Assembly: GCA_023257975.1 (NCBI GenBank) | Contig: JALRAW010000077.1 | Span: 1-5,466 of the forward strand | Direction of reading: 5' to 3' | DNA: 5,466 nt | Source of the DNA: Candidatus Fonsibacter sp. | Lineage (GTDB): Bacteria; Pseudomonadota; Alphaproteobacteria; Pelagibacterales; Pelagibacteraceae | In this document: one piece after another, positions 1 to 5,466 of the stretch | How the letters are laid out: the number at the start of each line of letters is the position of its first letter | Numbering within the stretch: position 1 is the first letter of the stretch | Position numbers and translations under genes: made by a program | Notes under the pieces: generated by a model | Databases searched by the model: none | The model's input: only the letters and a program-made list of their open reading frames with translations | Told to the model about the DNA's origin: nothing

Positions 1-120
1 CCACACTCGCGCCGCACACTCCATCTGTCTGTCGAGTGCAAGTCGTCCCAATCTTCTGGGAAACGCCTTTGTTATTGCCATCAACCGAGCTAAGAACACG
101 ACCAAGATGGCTATACGTTG
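1..120. other. GC-rich left edge, possible chimeric or foreign sequence
   Basis: By hand count, bases 1-60 hold about 36 G/C of 60 and bases 61-120 about 27 of 60, while 121-180 hold about 14 of 60, which is typical of the rest of the window. The reading frame of the downstream smc gene stays open leftward to base 2. However, the peptide it would encode there is rich in Ala, Ser, Arg, Cys and Pro and does not look like the Lys/Glu/Asn/Ile-rich SMC coiled coil. I recognise no gene, RNA or mobile element here. The simplest reading is a chimeric read or assembly join at a contig end, with the true smc sequence starting somewhere around 105-140. A genuine recombination breakpoint is possible but less likely. 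Confidence 0.5.
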
Positions 121-1111
121 TTCTTTTGAGAACTCTAATGAAATTGGTGAACAAAAAGGTTTTTATCAAGAAAATATAAAAAACACGGAAGAAGCTAGAG
201 CAAAAATTAGTTCAGAAATTGAAATTGCAGAAAACAAAATTTCGGAAATTAATAGAGTATTGACAGATATTAATGAAAAAGTTTTAGTTGGACGTGAAAA
301 AAAAGTTCGTTTCGAAACACTTATAGATAACCACAAAGTAAAAATTACAGAGCTAGAAAACAAAGTTAAGGAAGATTTTAAATGTTCGATAGATGATCTT
401 TTAAATGAAGAAGATAAATTATCCATCGAAAAAACGAGTATTGAAAAAATAGAAGCTTCACTAAAAACTCTTAAAGATGAAAGAGACAATATGGGTGCTG
501 TAAACTTAAGAGCAGATGATGAAACTAAAAATCTTGAAAACCAAATAAATAAAATGATGGAAGATAGAAAAGATCTTCTTGCTGGAATATTGAAATTAAA
601 ATCAAGTATTAATGAATTAAATCAAAAAGGAAGAGAGAGACTAATTGATGCCTACGATAAAGTTGGACGAAAATTTAACGACGTATATACAAAATTATTT
701 GGCGGTGGAAATGCTAGGCTTGAATTAATAGAGTCTGATGATCCGTTAGAAGCCGGTTTAGAACTTTTAGTAAGTCCTCCTGGAAAAAAATTACAATCAA
801 TTACTTTGCTATCAGGGGGGGAGCAAGCTTTGACTGCTATGGCTTTAATATTTGCGGTATTCTTAATTAATCCAGCTCCTATCTGTATTTTAGACGAAGT
901 AGATGCTCCGTTAGATGATGCAAACGTAACAAGATTCTGTTCATTAATAGAGGAGCTGACAAAAATTACAGAAACAAAATTCATAGTCATTACACACCAT
1001 GCACTGACAATGTCTAGAATGAATAGATTATATGGAGTTACAATGGCCGAAAGAGGGGTAAGTCAACTAGTTGCTGTTGATCTTGAAAAAGCTGAGGAAA
1101 TGGTAGCATAA
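107..1111 (+). CDS. smc: Chromosome segregation protein SMC, C-terminal part (5'-truncated)
   Basis: SMC is a cytoplasmic ATPase that organises and helps segregate the chromosome. Two long coiled-coil arms join at a hinge, and the N- and C-terminal halves meet to form an ABC-type head. Only the C-terminal third or so is present: 334 residues from the first ATG, against well over 800 for a complete protein. Residues about 15-125 are a charged coiled coil. An MGAVNLR motif at 129-135 marks the approach to the head, followed by the FNDVYTKLFGGG region at 190-201. The ABC signature LSGGE is at 235-239, Walker B ends in Asp263-Glu264, the D-loop follows at about 268-274, and the switch histidine is His297. 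The ending (LYGVTMAERGVSQLV) is typical of alphaproteobacterial SMC. The ATG at 107 is not the true start: it lies in compositionally odd sequence, and the frame is open to base 2. The Walker A half is missing to the left. The stop is 6 bases from atpI, suggesting co-transcription. Confidence 0.93.
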   Translation: MAIRCSFENSNEIGEQKGFYQENIKNTEEARAKISSEIEIAENKISEINRVLTDINEKVLVGREKKVRFETLIDNHKVKITELENKVKEDFKCSIDDLLNEEDKLSIEKTSIEKIEASLKTLKDERDNMGAVNLRADDETKNLENQINKMMEDRKDLLAGILKLKSSINELNQKGRERLIDAYDKVGRKFNDVYTKLFGGGNARLELIESDDPLEAGLELLVSPPGKKLQSITLLSGGEQALTAMALIFAVFLINPAPICILDEVDAPLDDANVTRFCSLIEELTKITETKFIVITHHALTMSRMNRLYGVTMAERGVSQLVAVDLEKAEEMVA

Positions 1112-1117
1112 AAGTCA

Positions 1118-1390
1118 ATGTCAGAATTTGACGATCTAAAGTCTAAAATAGAATTAATAAAAAAAAAATATAAAAAAGATAAAATAATTAAAAACAATAA
1201 TTCTATTGGATCGGCATTTAAAATGAGCACAGAATTAGTAGCTGCAGTTTTTGTCGCAATTTTTATTGGTTGGTACATCGATAAATGGTTAGGAACTAAG
1301 CCAATTTTTTTAATAATTCTATTATTAGTTGGTATTGTAGCAGGTATATTTAATGTTGTACGATCTGCAAAAATGATTAATAAAGACTAA
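1118..1390 (+). CDS. atpI: F0F1 ATP synthase assembly protein AtpI
   Basis: This 90-residue protein heads the F0 cluster and matches the AtpI/ATPase gene 1 family. Known members are small membrane proteins that help assemble the c-ring or assist Mg2+ supply; they are not part of the finished enzyme. The first 30 residues are hydrophilic and very lysine-rich. Two membrane segments follow at about 37-55 and 62-82, separated by a short loop containing the family-like GWYIDKWLGT stretch (51-60), and the protein ends in a short charged tail. The ATG at 1118 lies 6 bases after the smc stop. There is no good ribosome binding site; the purine-rich GAGGAA at 1094-1099 is too far upstream. A run of ten A at 1159-1168 encodes the lysine stretch and keeps the frame. 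The assignment is secure from context plus topology; the sequence alone is weakly conserved. Confidence 0.88.
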   Translation: MSEFDDLKSKIELIKKKYKKDKIIKNNNSIGSAFKMSTELVAAVFVAIFIGWYIDKWLGTKPIFLIILLLVGIVAGIFNVVRSAKMINKD

Positions 1391-1394
1391 ATTT

Positions 1395-2129
1395 ATGGCA
1401 ACAAATCCGATGCACCAGTTCGAAGTTCATAAAATTGGACCTTCTTTATCTATAAATGGAATAGATATTTCTTTTACCAATTCAAGTTTATTCATGATGA
1501 TAAGTTCAATTTTAATCATCACATTCTTTATACTAGGAACAAAAAAAATAAGTATTGTGCCTGGAAAAATTCAAATTCTGAATGAAATTGTATTTAACTT
1601 TATTTCAAAAATGATTAATGAAACTGTTGGTAATGATGCAAAACCTTATTTCCCATTCATACTAACTCTTTTTGTATTTATATTAACAATGAATATGATT
1701 GGTCTGCTACCTTATTCTTTTACAGTTACTAGCCAAGTAATCATTACATTTTTTTTTGCTATTGTAATATTTATTGGAGTTACGATTGTTGGTTTTGTAA
1801 AAAATGGATTAGGATTTTTAAAGATATTTGTTCCGTCAGGTATTCCTATCTTTTTATTACCATTACTAGTTGTCATAGAAATAATATCTTTTTTAAGTAG
1901 ACCTATAAGTTTATCTGTGCGTTTATTCGCTAATATGCTTGCCGGACACACTATGTTAAAAGTTTTTGGAGGATTTGTTGTAAGTCTAGGCATCATAGGT
2001 GGATGGTTGCCTTTGAGTTTTTCTGTTGCATTAACAGCTCTAGAAATACTTGTGGCTTTTTTACAGGCTTATGTATTTGCAGTTTTGTCGTGTATTTATT
2101 TAAATGATGCATTACATATGCATCATTAA
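1395..2129 (+). CDS. atpB: F0F1 ATP synthase subunit a
   Basis: Subunit a is the membrane stator that forms the two proton half-channels against the c-ring. The 244 residues are almost wholly hydrophobic, with membrane segments at about 31-48, 86-106, 113-137, 150-168, 175-203 and 206-236, the last ones probably long tilted helices. The essential arginine (E. coli Arg210) is Arg176, in SVRLFAN. Glu162, 14 residues before it, matches E. coli Glu196, and Gln224 matches Gln252. At the E. coli Glu219/His245 pair this protein has His185 and Glu217, the swapped arrangement known from mitochondria and alphaproteobacteria. The N-terminus (NPMHQFEVHKI) is also of the alphaproteobacterial type. The start lies 4 bases after the atpI stop, and atpE follows after 26 bases. 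The length is normal and all key residues are intact. Confidence 0.97.
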   Translation: MATNPMHQFEVHKIGPSLSINGIDISFTNSSLFMMISSILIITFFILGTKKISIVPGKIQILNEIVFNFISKMINETVGNDAKPYFPFILTLFVFILTMNMIGLLPYSFTVTSQVIITFFFAIVIFIGVTIVGFVKNGLGFLKIFVPSGIPIFLLPLLVVIEIISFLSRPISLSVRLFANMLAGHTMLKVFGGFVVSLGIIGGWLPLSFSVALTALEILVAFLQAYVFAVLSCIYLNDALHMHH

Positions 2130-2143
2130 AACTAACAAAAAAA

Positions 2144-2148
2144 AGGAG
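2144..2148 (+). promoter_or_regulatory. Strong Shine-Dalgarno site for atpE
   Basis: AGGAG within an A-rich leader lies 7 bases before the atpE ATG at 2156. The other starts in this window have weak or no such site. A strong site here fits the many c subunits needed per F0 complex compared with one a, one b and one b'. That link is inference from known stoichiometry. Confidence 0.8.
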
Positions 2149-2155
2149 AAAAAAC

Positions 2156-2383
2156 ATGGAAGTAGCAGCAGCAAAGTTAATAGGAGCAGGTCTAGCAGCA
2201 ATAGCATTGGGTGGTGCAGGCGTAGGGATAGGAACAATATTTGGTAATTACCTATCAGCGGCAATAAGAAATCCATCAGCAGCTCAAAAACAATTTCCTA
2301 CTTTATTATTAGGATTTGCATTAGCAGAGGCTACGGGTTTATTTGCACTAGTTATTGCATTATTAATACTTTTTGCATTTTAA
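2156..2383 (+). CDS. atpE: F0F1 ATP synthase subunit c
   Basis: Subunit c is a two-helix hairpin; a ring of them forms the rotor that carries protons across the membrane. The 75 residues show helix 1 at about 7-34 with the glycine repeat of the family (Gly20, 22, 24, 26, 30), the polar loop RNP at 38-40, and helix 2 at about 47-74. The ion-binding carboxylate is Glu58 in GFALAEATGLF. Sodium-binding rings usually have Gln in helix 1 and Ser right after the Glu. Here the matching positions appear to be Ile25 and Ala59, so proton use is expected. The start is fixed by the AGGAG site 7 bases upstream, and Met-Glu-Val-Ala-Ala-Ala is a typical alphaproteobacterial N-terminus. The gene lies between atpB (26-base gap) and the b' gene (33-base gap). 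Its alanine-rich coding makes it less AT-rich than its neighbours. Confidence 0.98.
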   Translation: MEVAAAKLIGAGLAAIALGGAGVGIGTIFGNYLSAAIRNPSAAQKQFPTLLLGFALAEATGLFALVIALLILFAF

Positions 2384-2416
2384 CTATTTAAATAAATCTA
2401 AGTTTTAAGTTAATAA

Positions 2417-2992
2417 ATGAAAAAAAATATAATTTTTTTTATTTTCCTTTTGTTTCTCGAACACGAAGCAATGGCAAATGAAGGAATGCCTCAACTTAAC
2501 CCAGAGTTTTGGTTATCTCAAATATTTTGGTTAATTATATGTTTTGGTTTTTTATATTTTTTAATTCACAAATTTTTTAGTCCAAAACTTTTGGCATTAT
2601 TAGATCAAAGAGCAAATTTTTTAAAATCACTAATTAATGAAACTGAAAATAATAAAAATCAAATTCAAAAATTAGATAATGAATATAATAAAATAATTGC
2701 TGAGGCTAAAAAAAATTCAAAAGAAAATTCAGAAAAACTAAATAATGAATTTAACAAAAAAATATCCATTAAAAAAAAAGAATTTGAAAATTATTTAAAT
2801 ATTGAAACTACTAAAGTAGAAAATGAAATTAACAATTTTAAACAGCAAGCTTTAGATAATATTTCAGACATTGTATCCGAATTTTCAAAAGAACTTATTG
2901 AAAAGATAACTGATACAAAACCCAATGATAGTAATTTAAAAGCAATAATCTCGGAAATATACAAAAAACAGAAAGAGAGCAAATATGTTTGA
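2417..2992 (+). CDS. atpF2: F0F1 ATP synthase subunit b' (second b-type subunit)
   Basis: Subunit b' pairs with b to form the peripheral stalk that holds F1 against subunit a. Alphaproteobacteria, cyanobacteria and plastids use this b/b' heterodimer. Of 191 residues, about 32-50 form the single membrane helix, after the family motif MPQLNPEFW (24-32). The FSPKLLALLDQR stretch (54-65) leads into a long, highly charged coiled coil to about 165. Ahead of the conserved part is an extra, signal-like segment: Lys2-Lys3, a hydrophobic run at 4-14, and Ala-Met-Ala at 18-20. Cleavage after residue 20 would leave the N-terminus outside the cytoplasm, which matches normal b topology. Met19 (base 2471) and Met24 (base 2486) are alternative starts that would remove this segment. 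None of the three has a clear ribosome binding site, so the start is moderately sure. The 3' end overlaps atpF by 8 bases. Confidence 0.92.
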   Translation: MKKNIIFFIFLLFLEHEAMANEGMPQLNPEFWLSQIFWLIICFGFLYFLIHKFFSPKLLALLDQRANFLKSLINETENNKNQIQKLDNEYNKIIAEAKKNSKENSEKLNNEFNKKISIKKKEFENYLNIETTKVENEINNFKQQALDNISDIVSEFSKELIEKITDTKPNDSNLKAIISEIYKKQKESKYV

Positions 2993-3482
2993 TGCAACAT
3001 TTTGGGTAGCTATCTCTTTTGTAACATTTTGTTTAATACTTATTTATAAAAAGATTCCCCACACGATTAATAAATTACTAGATGATAAAATAAATGAGAT
3101 TAAATCTGAAATTGAAAATACAAAAAATTTAAAAATAGAAAGTGAACTATTACTTAAAAAATATAAAGATAAAATCCAAGATGCTCACTTGGAAAGTAAA
3201 AATATTCTTGCTTTAGAAAAAAAAGAAACAGAAAATTTTATAAAAGAGTCTGAAAATAAATTTGAACAGTTAATGGTTCATAAAAAAAAATCATTAGAAC
3301 AAAAATTAGTACAAATGAAAAACAAAGCAATGAAGGATATCCAATATATTTCTAATAAAATTGCATTAGAGACGGTTAAAAAAGTAATATTAGATACGTC
3401 TAATCTTGATAAAATAAAAATTATTAATAAAAAAAATATAGAAAAAACTTTAAATCAATTAAAACAAGCTAAAATTTCTTAA
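2985..3482 (+). CDS. atpF: F0F1 ATP synthase subunit b
   Basis: This is the second peripheral-stalk subunit, partner of b' encoded just upstream. The 165 residues begin with MFDATFW, typical of alphaproteobacterial b. One membrane helix (about 4-21) is followed by a short basic turn with Pro25, then the LLDDKINEI region (31-39). The remainder is a charged coiled coil very rich in Lys, Glu, Asn and Ile. The low complexity of the stalk makes it poorly conserved, so the call rests on the N-terminus, topology, length and operon position. The ATG lies inside the last codons of b' (8-base overlap), with a weak purine-rich GAGAG about 5 bases upstream, so translational coupling is likely. The stop overlaps that of the minus-strand CDGSH gene in a shared TTAA. 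No atpH or other F1 gene follows, as expected where F0 and F1 operons are separate. Confidence 0.93.
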   Translation: MFDATFWVAISFVTFCLILIYKKIPHTINKLLDDKINEIKSEIENTKNLKIESELLLKKYKDKIQDAHLESKNILALEKKETENFIKESENKFEQLMVHKKKSLEQKLVQMKNKAMKDIQYISNKIALETVKKVILDTSNLDKIKIINKKNIEKTLNQLKQAKIS

Positions 3483-3712
3483 CTCTTGGAGTGAGAACCA
3501 TCGCAAAATGGTTTATTATTAGTTTTTTTACAACTACATAGAAAATAATTTTTATTCTCTGTAACCGTAAATTTCATAGGCTGAAAATTTGTAGTTTTAT
3601 GAGAACCATCACAAAAGATACCATCTTTAGATAGGCCACAAGCGCACCAATAGTAATCTTTTCCTATCTCTAAAATCATTTTTATTGATTTTTTAATAAT
3701 TTTTTCTTGCAT
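3479..3712 (-). CDS. Tandem CDGSH iron-sulfur domain protein
   Basis: This small 77-residue protein is made almost entirely of two CDGSH motifs, each of which in known families binds a [2Fe-2S] cluster through three Cys and one His. Motif 1 is Cys23, Cys25, Cys34 and His38 (CACG through CDGSH). Motif 2 is Cys59, Cys61, Cys70 and His74. All eight ligands are present. Motif 2 has the usual Pro two residues before the third Cys; motif 1 has Ile32 there. Proteins of this kind (MitoNEET-related, two-motif bacterial type) are linked to electron transfer or cluster handling, but no specific role can be given. There is no signal peptide or membrane segment. The start is uncertain: Met1 at 3712 adds a lysine-rich lead, while Met12 (base 3679) gives a shorter protein closer to the core. 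The gene converges on atpF, overlapping it by 4 bases, and diverges from ispH. Confidence 0.9.
   Translation of the reverse strand: MQEKIIKKSIKMILEIGKDYYWCACGLSKDGIFCDGSHKTTNFQPMKFTVTENKNYFLCSCKKTNNKPFCDGSHSKS
3492..3610. repeat. Imperfect direct repeat encoding the two CDGSH motifs
   Basis: The 11-base sequence tgagaaccatc occurs at 3492-3502 and again at 3600-3610, each followed by near-identical bases (cgcaaaa and cacaaaa). The offset is 108 bases, exactly 36 codons, so the repeat is in frame and encodes the Cys-Asp-Gly-Ser-His of each motif. It reflects either internal duplication of the domain or shared constraint on the motif. Confidence 0.7.
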
Positions 3713-3720
3713 AATGATAT

Positions 3721-3756
3721 AACATAAATTCTATTTTAAGTTATTTCAATAAACAA
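3721..3756 (-). promoter_or_regulatory. Candidate sigma70-type promoter(s) for the CDGSH gene
   Basis: Read on the minus strand, TTGTTT (3751-3756) lies 17 bases from TAGAAT (3728-3733). An overlapping pair, TTGAAA (3744-3749) and TATGTT (3721-3726), is also 17 bases apart. Either would start transcription within about 15 bases of the ATG at 3712, giving a very short leader. AT-rich DNA makes chance matches common, so this is only a candidate. Confidence 0.4.
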
Positions 3757-3810
3757 AAAAATTAATCGTAAGCAAAGATGAATTAATGAATACTATTTAT
3801 ATTTATTGAT

Positions 3811-3837
3811 TTGGTCTCTGTAAAATTTGCTTATAAT
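3811..3837 (+). promoter_or_regulatory. Candidate promoter for ispH-thrB
   Basis: A perfect TATAAT at 3832-3837 lies 30 bases before the ispH ATG. The best -35 match is TTGGTC at 3811-3816, with a short 15-base spacer; a TG dinucleotide at 3828-3829 sits near the extended -10 position. Transcription would begin near 3844 with a leader of about 25 bases and no clear ribosome binding site. The placement suits the only spacer upstream of this pair of genes. Confidence 0.5.
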
Positions 3838-3867
3838 ATAAAATTTTAAGTTTAAAAAAATTTTTTA

Positions 3868-4818
3868 ATGGAACCAAAAATTGTAAACATATTTCTAGCA
3901 AGTCCAAGGGGATTTTGCGCCGGCGTTGATAGAGCTGTTGAGATTGTAAAAAAAACTATAAATAAATTTGGTGCACCCGTTTATGTGAGACACGAAATAG
4001 TACATAACCATTTTGTAGTCGAAAATCTAAGATCGCAAGGCGCAATATTTGTTGAGGAGCTCTCTGAGATTAAAGATAAATCTAGACCTGTTATTTTTTC
4101 AGCTCACGGTGTTCCAAAAAAAATAATTAATGAAGCAGAATTAAATAATATTATATATATAGATGCGACATGTCCCTTGGTAACAAAAGTTCACAGAGAA
4201 GCTGAACTTCTAGCTAAAGAAGAGTTTAATATCATTTTTATTGGTCATAAAAATCATCCTGAAGTAATTGGAACTATGGGGCAGATAGACAATAATTATA
4301 TTACATTAATTGAAAATAGAGATGATGTAGAGAATTATTCACCTAAAATTAAAAATAATAAATTTGCCTACATTACTCAAACTACTCTTTCTGTCGACGA
4401 TACTTTAGAAATTATATCTTTATTAAAAAAAAAATACCCTTCTATAAAAGAGCCAATAAAAAGTGACATATGTTATGCAACAACAAATCGTCAAGAAGCC
4501 GTTAAACAAATCGCAAAAAAATGTGATTTATTTTTGGTTGTTGGAAGCAAGAGCTCTTCTAACTCATTAAGGTTAGTGGAGGTTGCAAAAAGATTTGGTT
4601 GCAATGACAGCATCCTGATGCATTCTGATCAAAAATTGCCTGTTGATAAAATTAAAAATTCCACAAATATAGGAATAACTTCTGGTGCCTCAGCTCCTGA
4701 AATATTAGTTGAGAATTTAATTAAAGAAATTAAATGTATTACTAATATTAAACTTGAAGAAGTAATCACTTCAGTTGAAAAAGTTTCTTTTAAACTTCCT
4801 ACAATGCTTATTAAATAA
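3868..4818 (+). CDS. ispH: 4-hydroxy-3-methylbut-2-enyl diphosphate reductase IspH (LytB)
   Basis: IspH catalyses the last step of the MEP pathway in the cytoplasm, reducing HMBPP to IPP and DMAPP with a [4Fe-4S] cluster. The 316 residues match the usual length. The three cluster cysteines are Cys17 (in PRGFCAGVDRA), Cys102 (in DATCPLVTKVH) and Cys202 (in DICYATTNRQEAV). Substrate-binding histidines are His46 (RHEIVHN), His80 (SAHGV) and His130 (NHPEV), and the catalytic glutamate is Glu132. The TQTTLSVDD stretch (170-178), SKSSSNS (227-233) and SGASAPEIL (272-280) are also intact. The ATG at 3868 puts the first motif at the normal distance from the N-terminus. There is no visible Shine-Dalgarno site. 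The stop overlaps the thrB start by one base (TAATG), so the two are probably coupled. The ispH-thrB pairing is familiar in alphaproteobacteria although the pathways are unrelated. Confidence 0.98.
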   Translation: MEPKIVNIFLASPRGFCAGVDRAVEIVKKTINKFGAPVYVRHEIVHNHFVVENLRSQGAIFVEELSEIKDKSRPVIFSAHGVPKKIINEAELNNIIYIDATCPLVTKVHREAELLAKEEFNIIFIGHKNHPEVIGTMGQIDNNYITLIENRDDVENYSPKIKNNKFAYITQTTLSVDDTLEIISLLKKKYPSIKEPIKSDICYATTNRQEAVKQIAKKCDLFLVVGSKSSSNSLRLVEVAKRFGCNDSILMHSDQKLPVDKIKNSTNIGITSGASAPEILVENLIKEIKCITNIKLEEVITSVEKVSFKLPTMLIK

Positions 4819-5466
4819 TGGCTGTTTATACTAAGTTAGAGCATAAAGAGGTTGATCGATTCTTAGAACAATACAATATTAATAATTTTAAAGATTTTAA
4901 AGAAATTACAGAGGGCGTAGAAAATACTAATTACCTCATTAAAACATTAGGCCAAGATTACATCCTCACTATTTATGAAAAAAGAGTTGATGAAAATGAT
5001 TTGCCATTCTTTATAAAATTATTATCTATTTTATCAGAAAATAATTTTCCTTGCCCAAAACCTATTCCAAATAAAAATAATGAAAAAATTAATAAAATTA
5101 AGAATAAAAATGCTGCATTGGTAACTTTTTTAAATGGGCATTCAAAAACTAGAATAACTACTGAAGACTGTTTTGAAATAGGAAAAATAACAGCTCAATT
5201 GCATGAGATAACAAAAAAATTTAATATTTATAGAAAAAATAATTTATCTATTGAAAGTTGGCAAAGTATTTTTGATAAAATTATTAAACAAAAAATAGAT
5301 TTGGATGAATCTATTATAAAAAAAACTAAGAATTATTTAAATTTTTTAAAAGATAAATGGCCTAAAGAATTGCCACAAGGTATTATTCATGCAGATTTAT
5401 TTCCTGACAATATATTTTTTACAAATAATAAAGTTTCTGGAATTATAGATTTTTATTTCGCTTGTA
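4818..5466 (+). CDS. thrB: Homoserine kinase ThrB, N-terminal part (runs off right edge)
   Basis: This homoserine kinase belongs to the aminoglycoside-phosphotransferase-like family, not the GHMP family of E. coli ThrB. It phosphorylates homoserine in threonine synthesis. From the ATG at 4818, 216 whole codons are open to the window end; the family is usually a little over 300 residues, so about the last third is missing. The N-terminus (MAVYTKL) is typical of the alphaproteobacterial enzyme, and EGVENTNYLI (about 34-43) is the nucleotide-loop region. The catalytic loop HADLFPDN is at 191-198, with Asp193 the likely base and Asn198 a metal ligand. The second metal-binding Asp is Asp211 in IIDFYFAC, the last residues visible. 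The AAxxLVTFLNG-like stretch also fits the family. The start overlaps the ispH stop by one base. Other APH-fold kinases are possible alternatives, but IDFYFAC and the ispH linkage favour ThrB. Confidence 0.93.
   Translation, partial: MAVYTKLEHKEVDRFLEQYNINNFKDFKEITEGVENTNYLIKTLGQDYILTIYEKRVDENDLPFFIKLLSILSENNFPCPKPIPNKNNEKINKIKNKNAALVTFLNGHSKTRITTEDCFEIGKITAQLHEITKKFNIYRKNNLSIESWQSIFDKIIKQKIDLDESIIKKTKNYLNFLKDKWPKELPQGIIHADLFPDNIFFTNNKVSGIIDFYFAC

Noticed and set aside
166..489. Minus-strand open frame opposite smc
   Set aside because: It lies fully inside the SMC coiled coil, is low-complexity Ser/Phe/Ile-rich, and is what a Lys/Glu-rich gene gives when read backwards.
652..990. Minus-strand open frame opposite the SMC head
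   Set aside because: It overlaps the most conserved part of SMC and shows no recognisable domain.
1159..1168. Run of ten A in atpI as a possible frameshift (a similar run of ten occurs in ispH at 4425-4434)
   Set aside because: Both runs encode lysines in frame, and the proteins have normal length and motifs on both sides, so no frameshift or programmed slippage needs to be invoked.
1063..1278. Minus-strand open frame across the smc-atpI junction
   Set aside because: It is covered by two well-supported plus-strand genes and has no family features.
1712..1996. Minus-strand open frame opposite atpB
   Set aside because: It is a shadow of the subunit a membrane helices with no independent support.
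2156..2383. Sodium-driven c-ring
   Set aside because: Glu58 is followed by Ala, not Ser, and the helix-1 position usually Gln in sodium types appears to be Ile25, so the sodium ligand set is absent.
2384..2416. Possible terminator or attenuator between atpE and the b' gene
   Set aside because: The 33-base spacer is nearly all A/T and I could not form a stable hairpin with a T-tract.
2791..3000. Minus-strand open frame across the b'-b junction
   Set aside because: It is a shadow of the coiled-coil coding region; the junction is explained by the 8-base overlap of b' and b.

Overview
The window reads as an AT-rich alphaproteobacterial chromosome segment, most likely from a SAR11/Pelagibacterales-like marine lineage or another streamlined low-GC alphaproteobacterium. 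This rests on three things: strong A/T bias in codons and spacers, very short spacers or overlaps between genes, and an F0 ATP synthase cluster in the alphaproteobacterial form (atpI-atpB-atpE-b'-b, with no F1 genes attached). The lineage is inferred from composition and gene order, not from a search.

Layout. Positions 1 to about 120 are GC-rich, unlike everything after them, and may be a foreign or chimeric contig end. From about 107 to 1111 runs the C-terminal part of the chromosome-structure ATPase SMC. Five same-strand F0 genes follow from 1118 to 3482: atpI (assembly), atpB (subunit a), atpE (subunit c), and two subunit b paralogues, b' and b. Together they form the proton channel, rotor ring and peripheral stalk. 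A small minus-strand gene (3479-3712) encoding a tandem CDGSH iron-sulfur protein converges on the end of atpF and shares a TTAA stop with it. A 155-base divergent spacer (3713-3867) carries candidate promoters for both sides. Plus-strand ispH (last step of the MEP isoprenoid pathway) follows, joined through a TAATG overlap to thrB (homoserine kinase, threonine synthesis), which runs off the right edge.

How the genes work together. The F0 genes make one membrane complex and look co-transcribed with smc. The c-subunit gene has the only strong Shine-Dalgarno sequence I see, which fits the need for many c copies per complex. IspH is a [4Fe-4S] enzyme and CDGSH proteins carry [2Fe-2S] clusters, so their neighbouring, divergently transcribed genes may have an iron-sulfur connection, but nothing here proves one. 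The region is mostly conserved core genome. I found no convincing undescribed system. The points most worth checking are the compositional break at the left end, the shared-stop convergence, and the signal-like N-terminus of b'.
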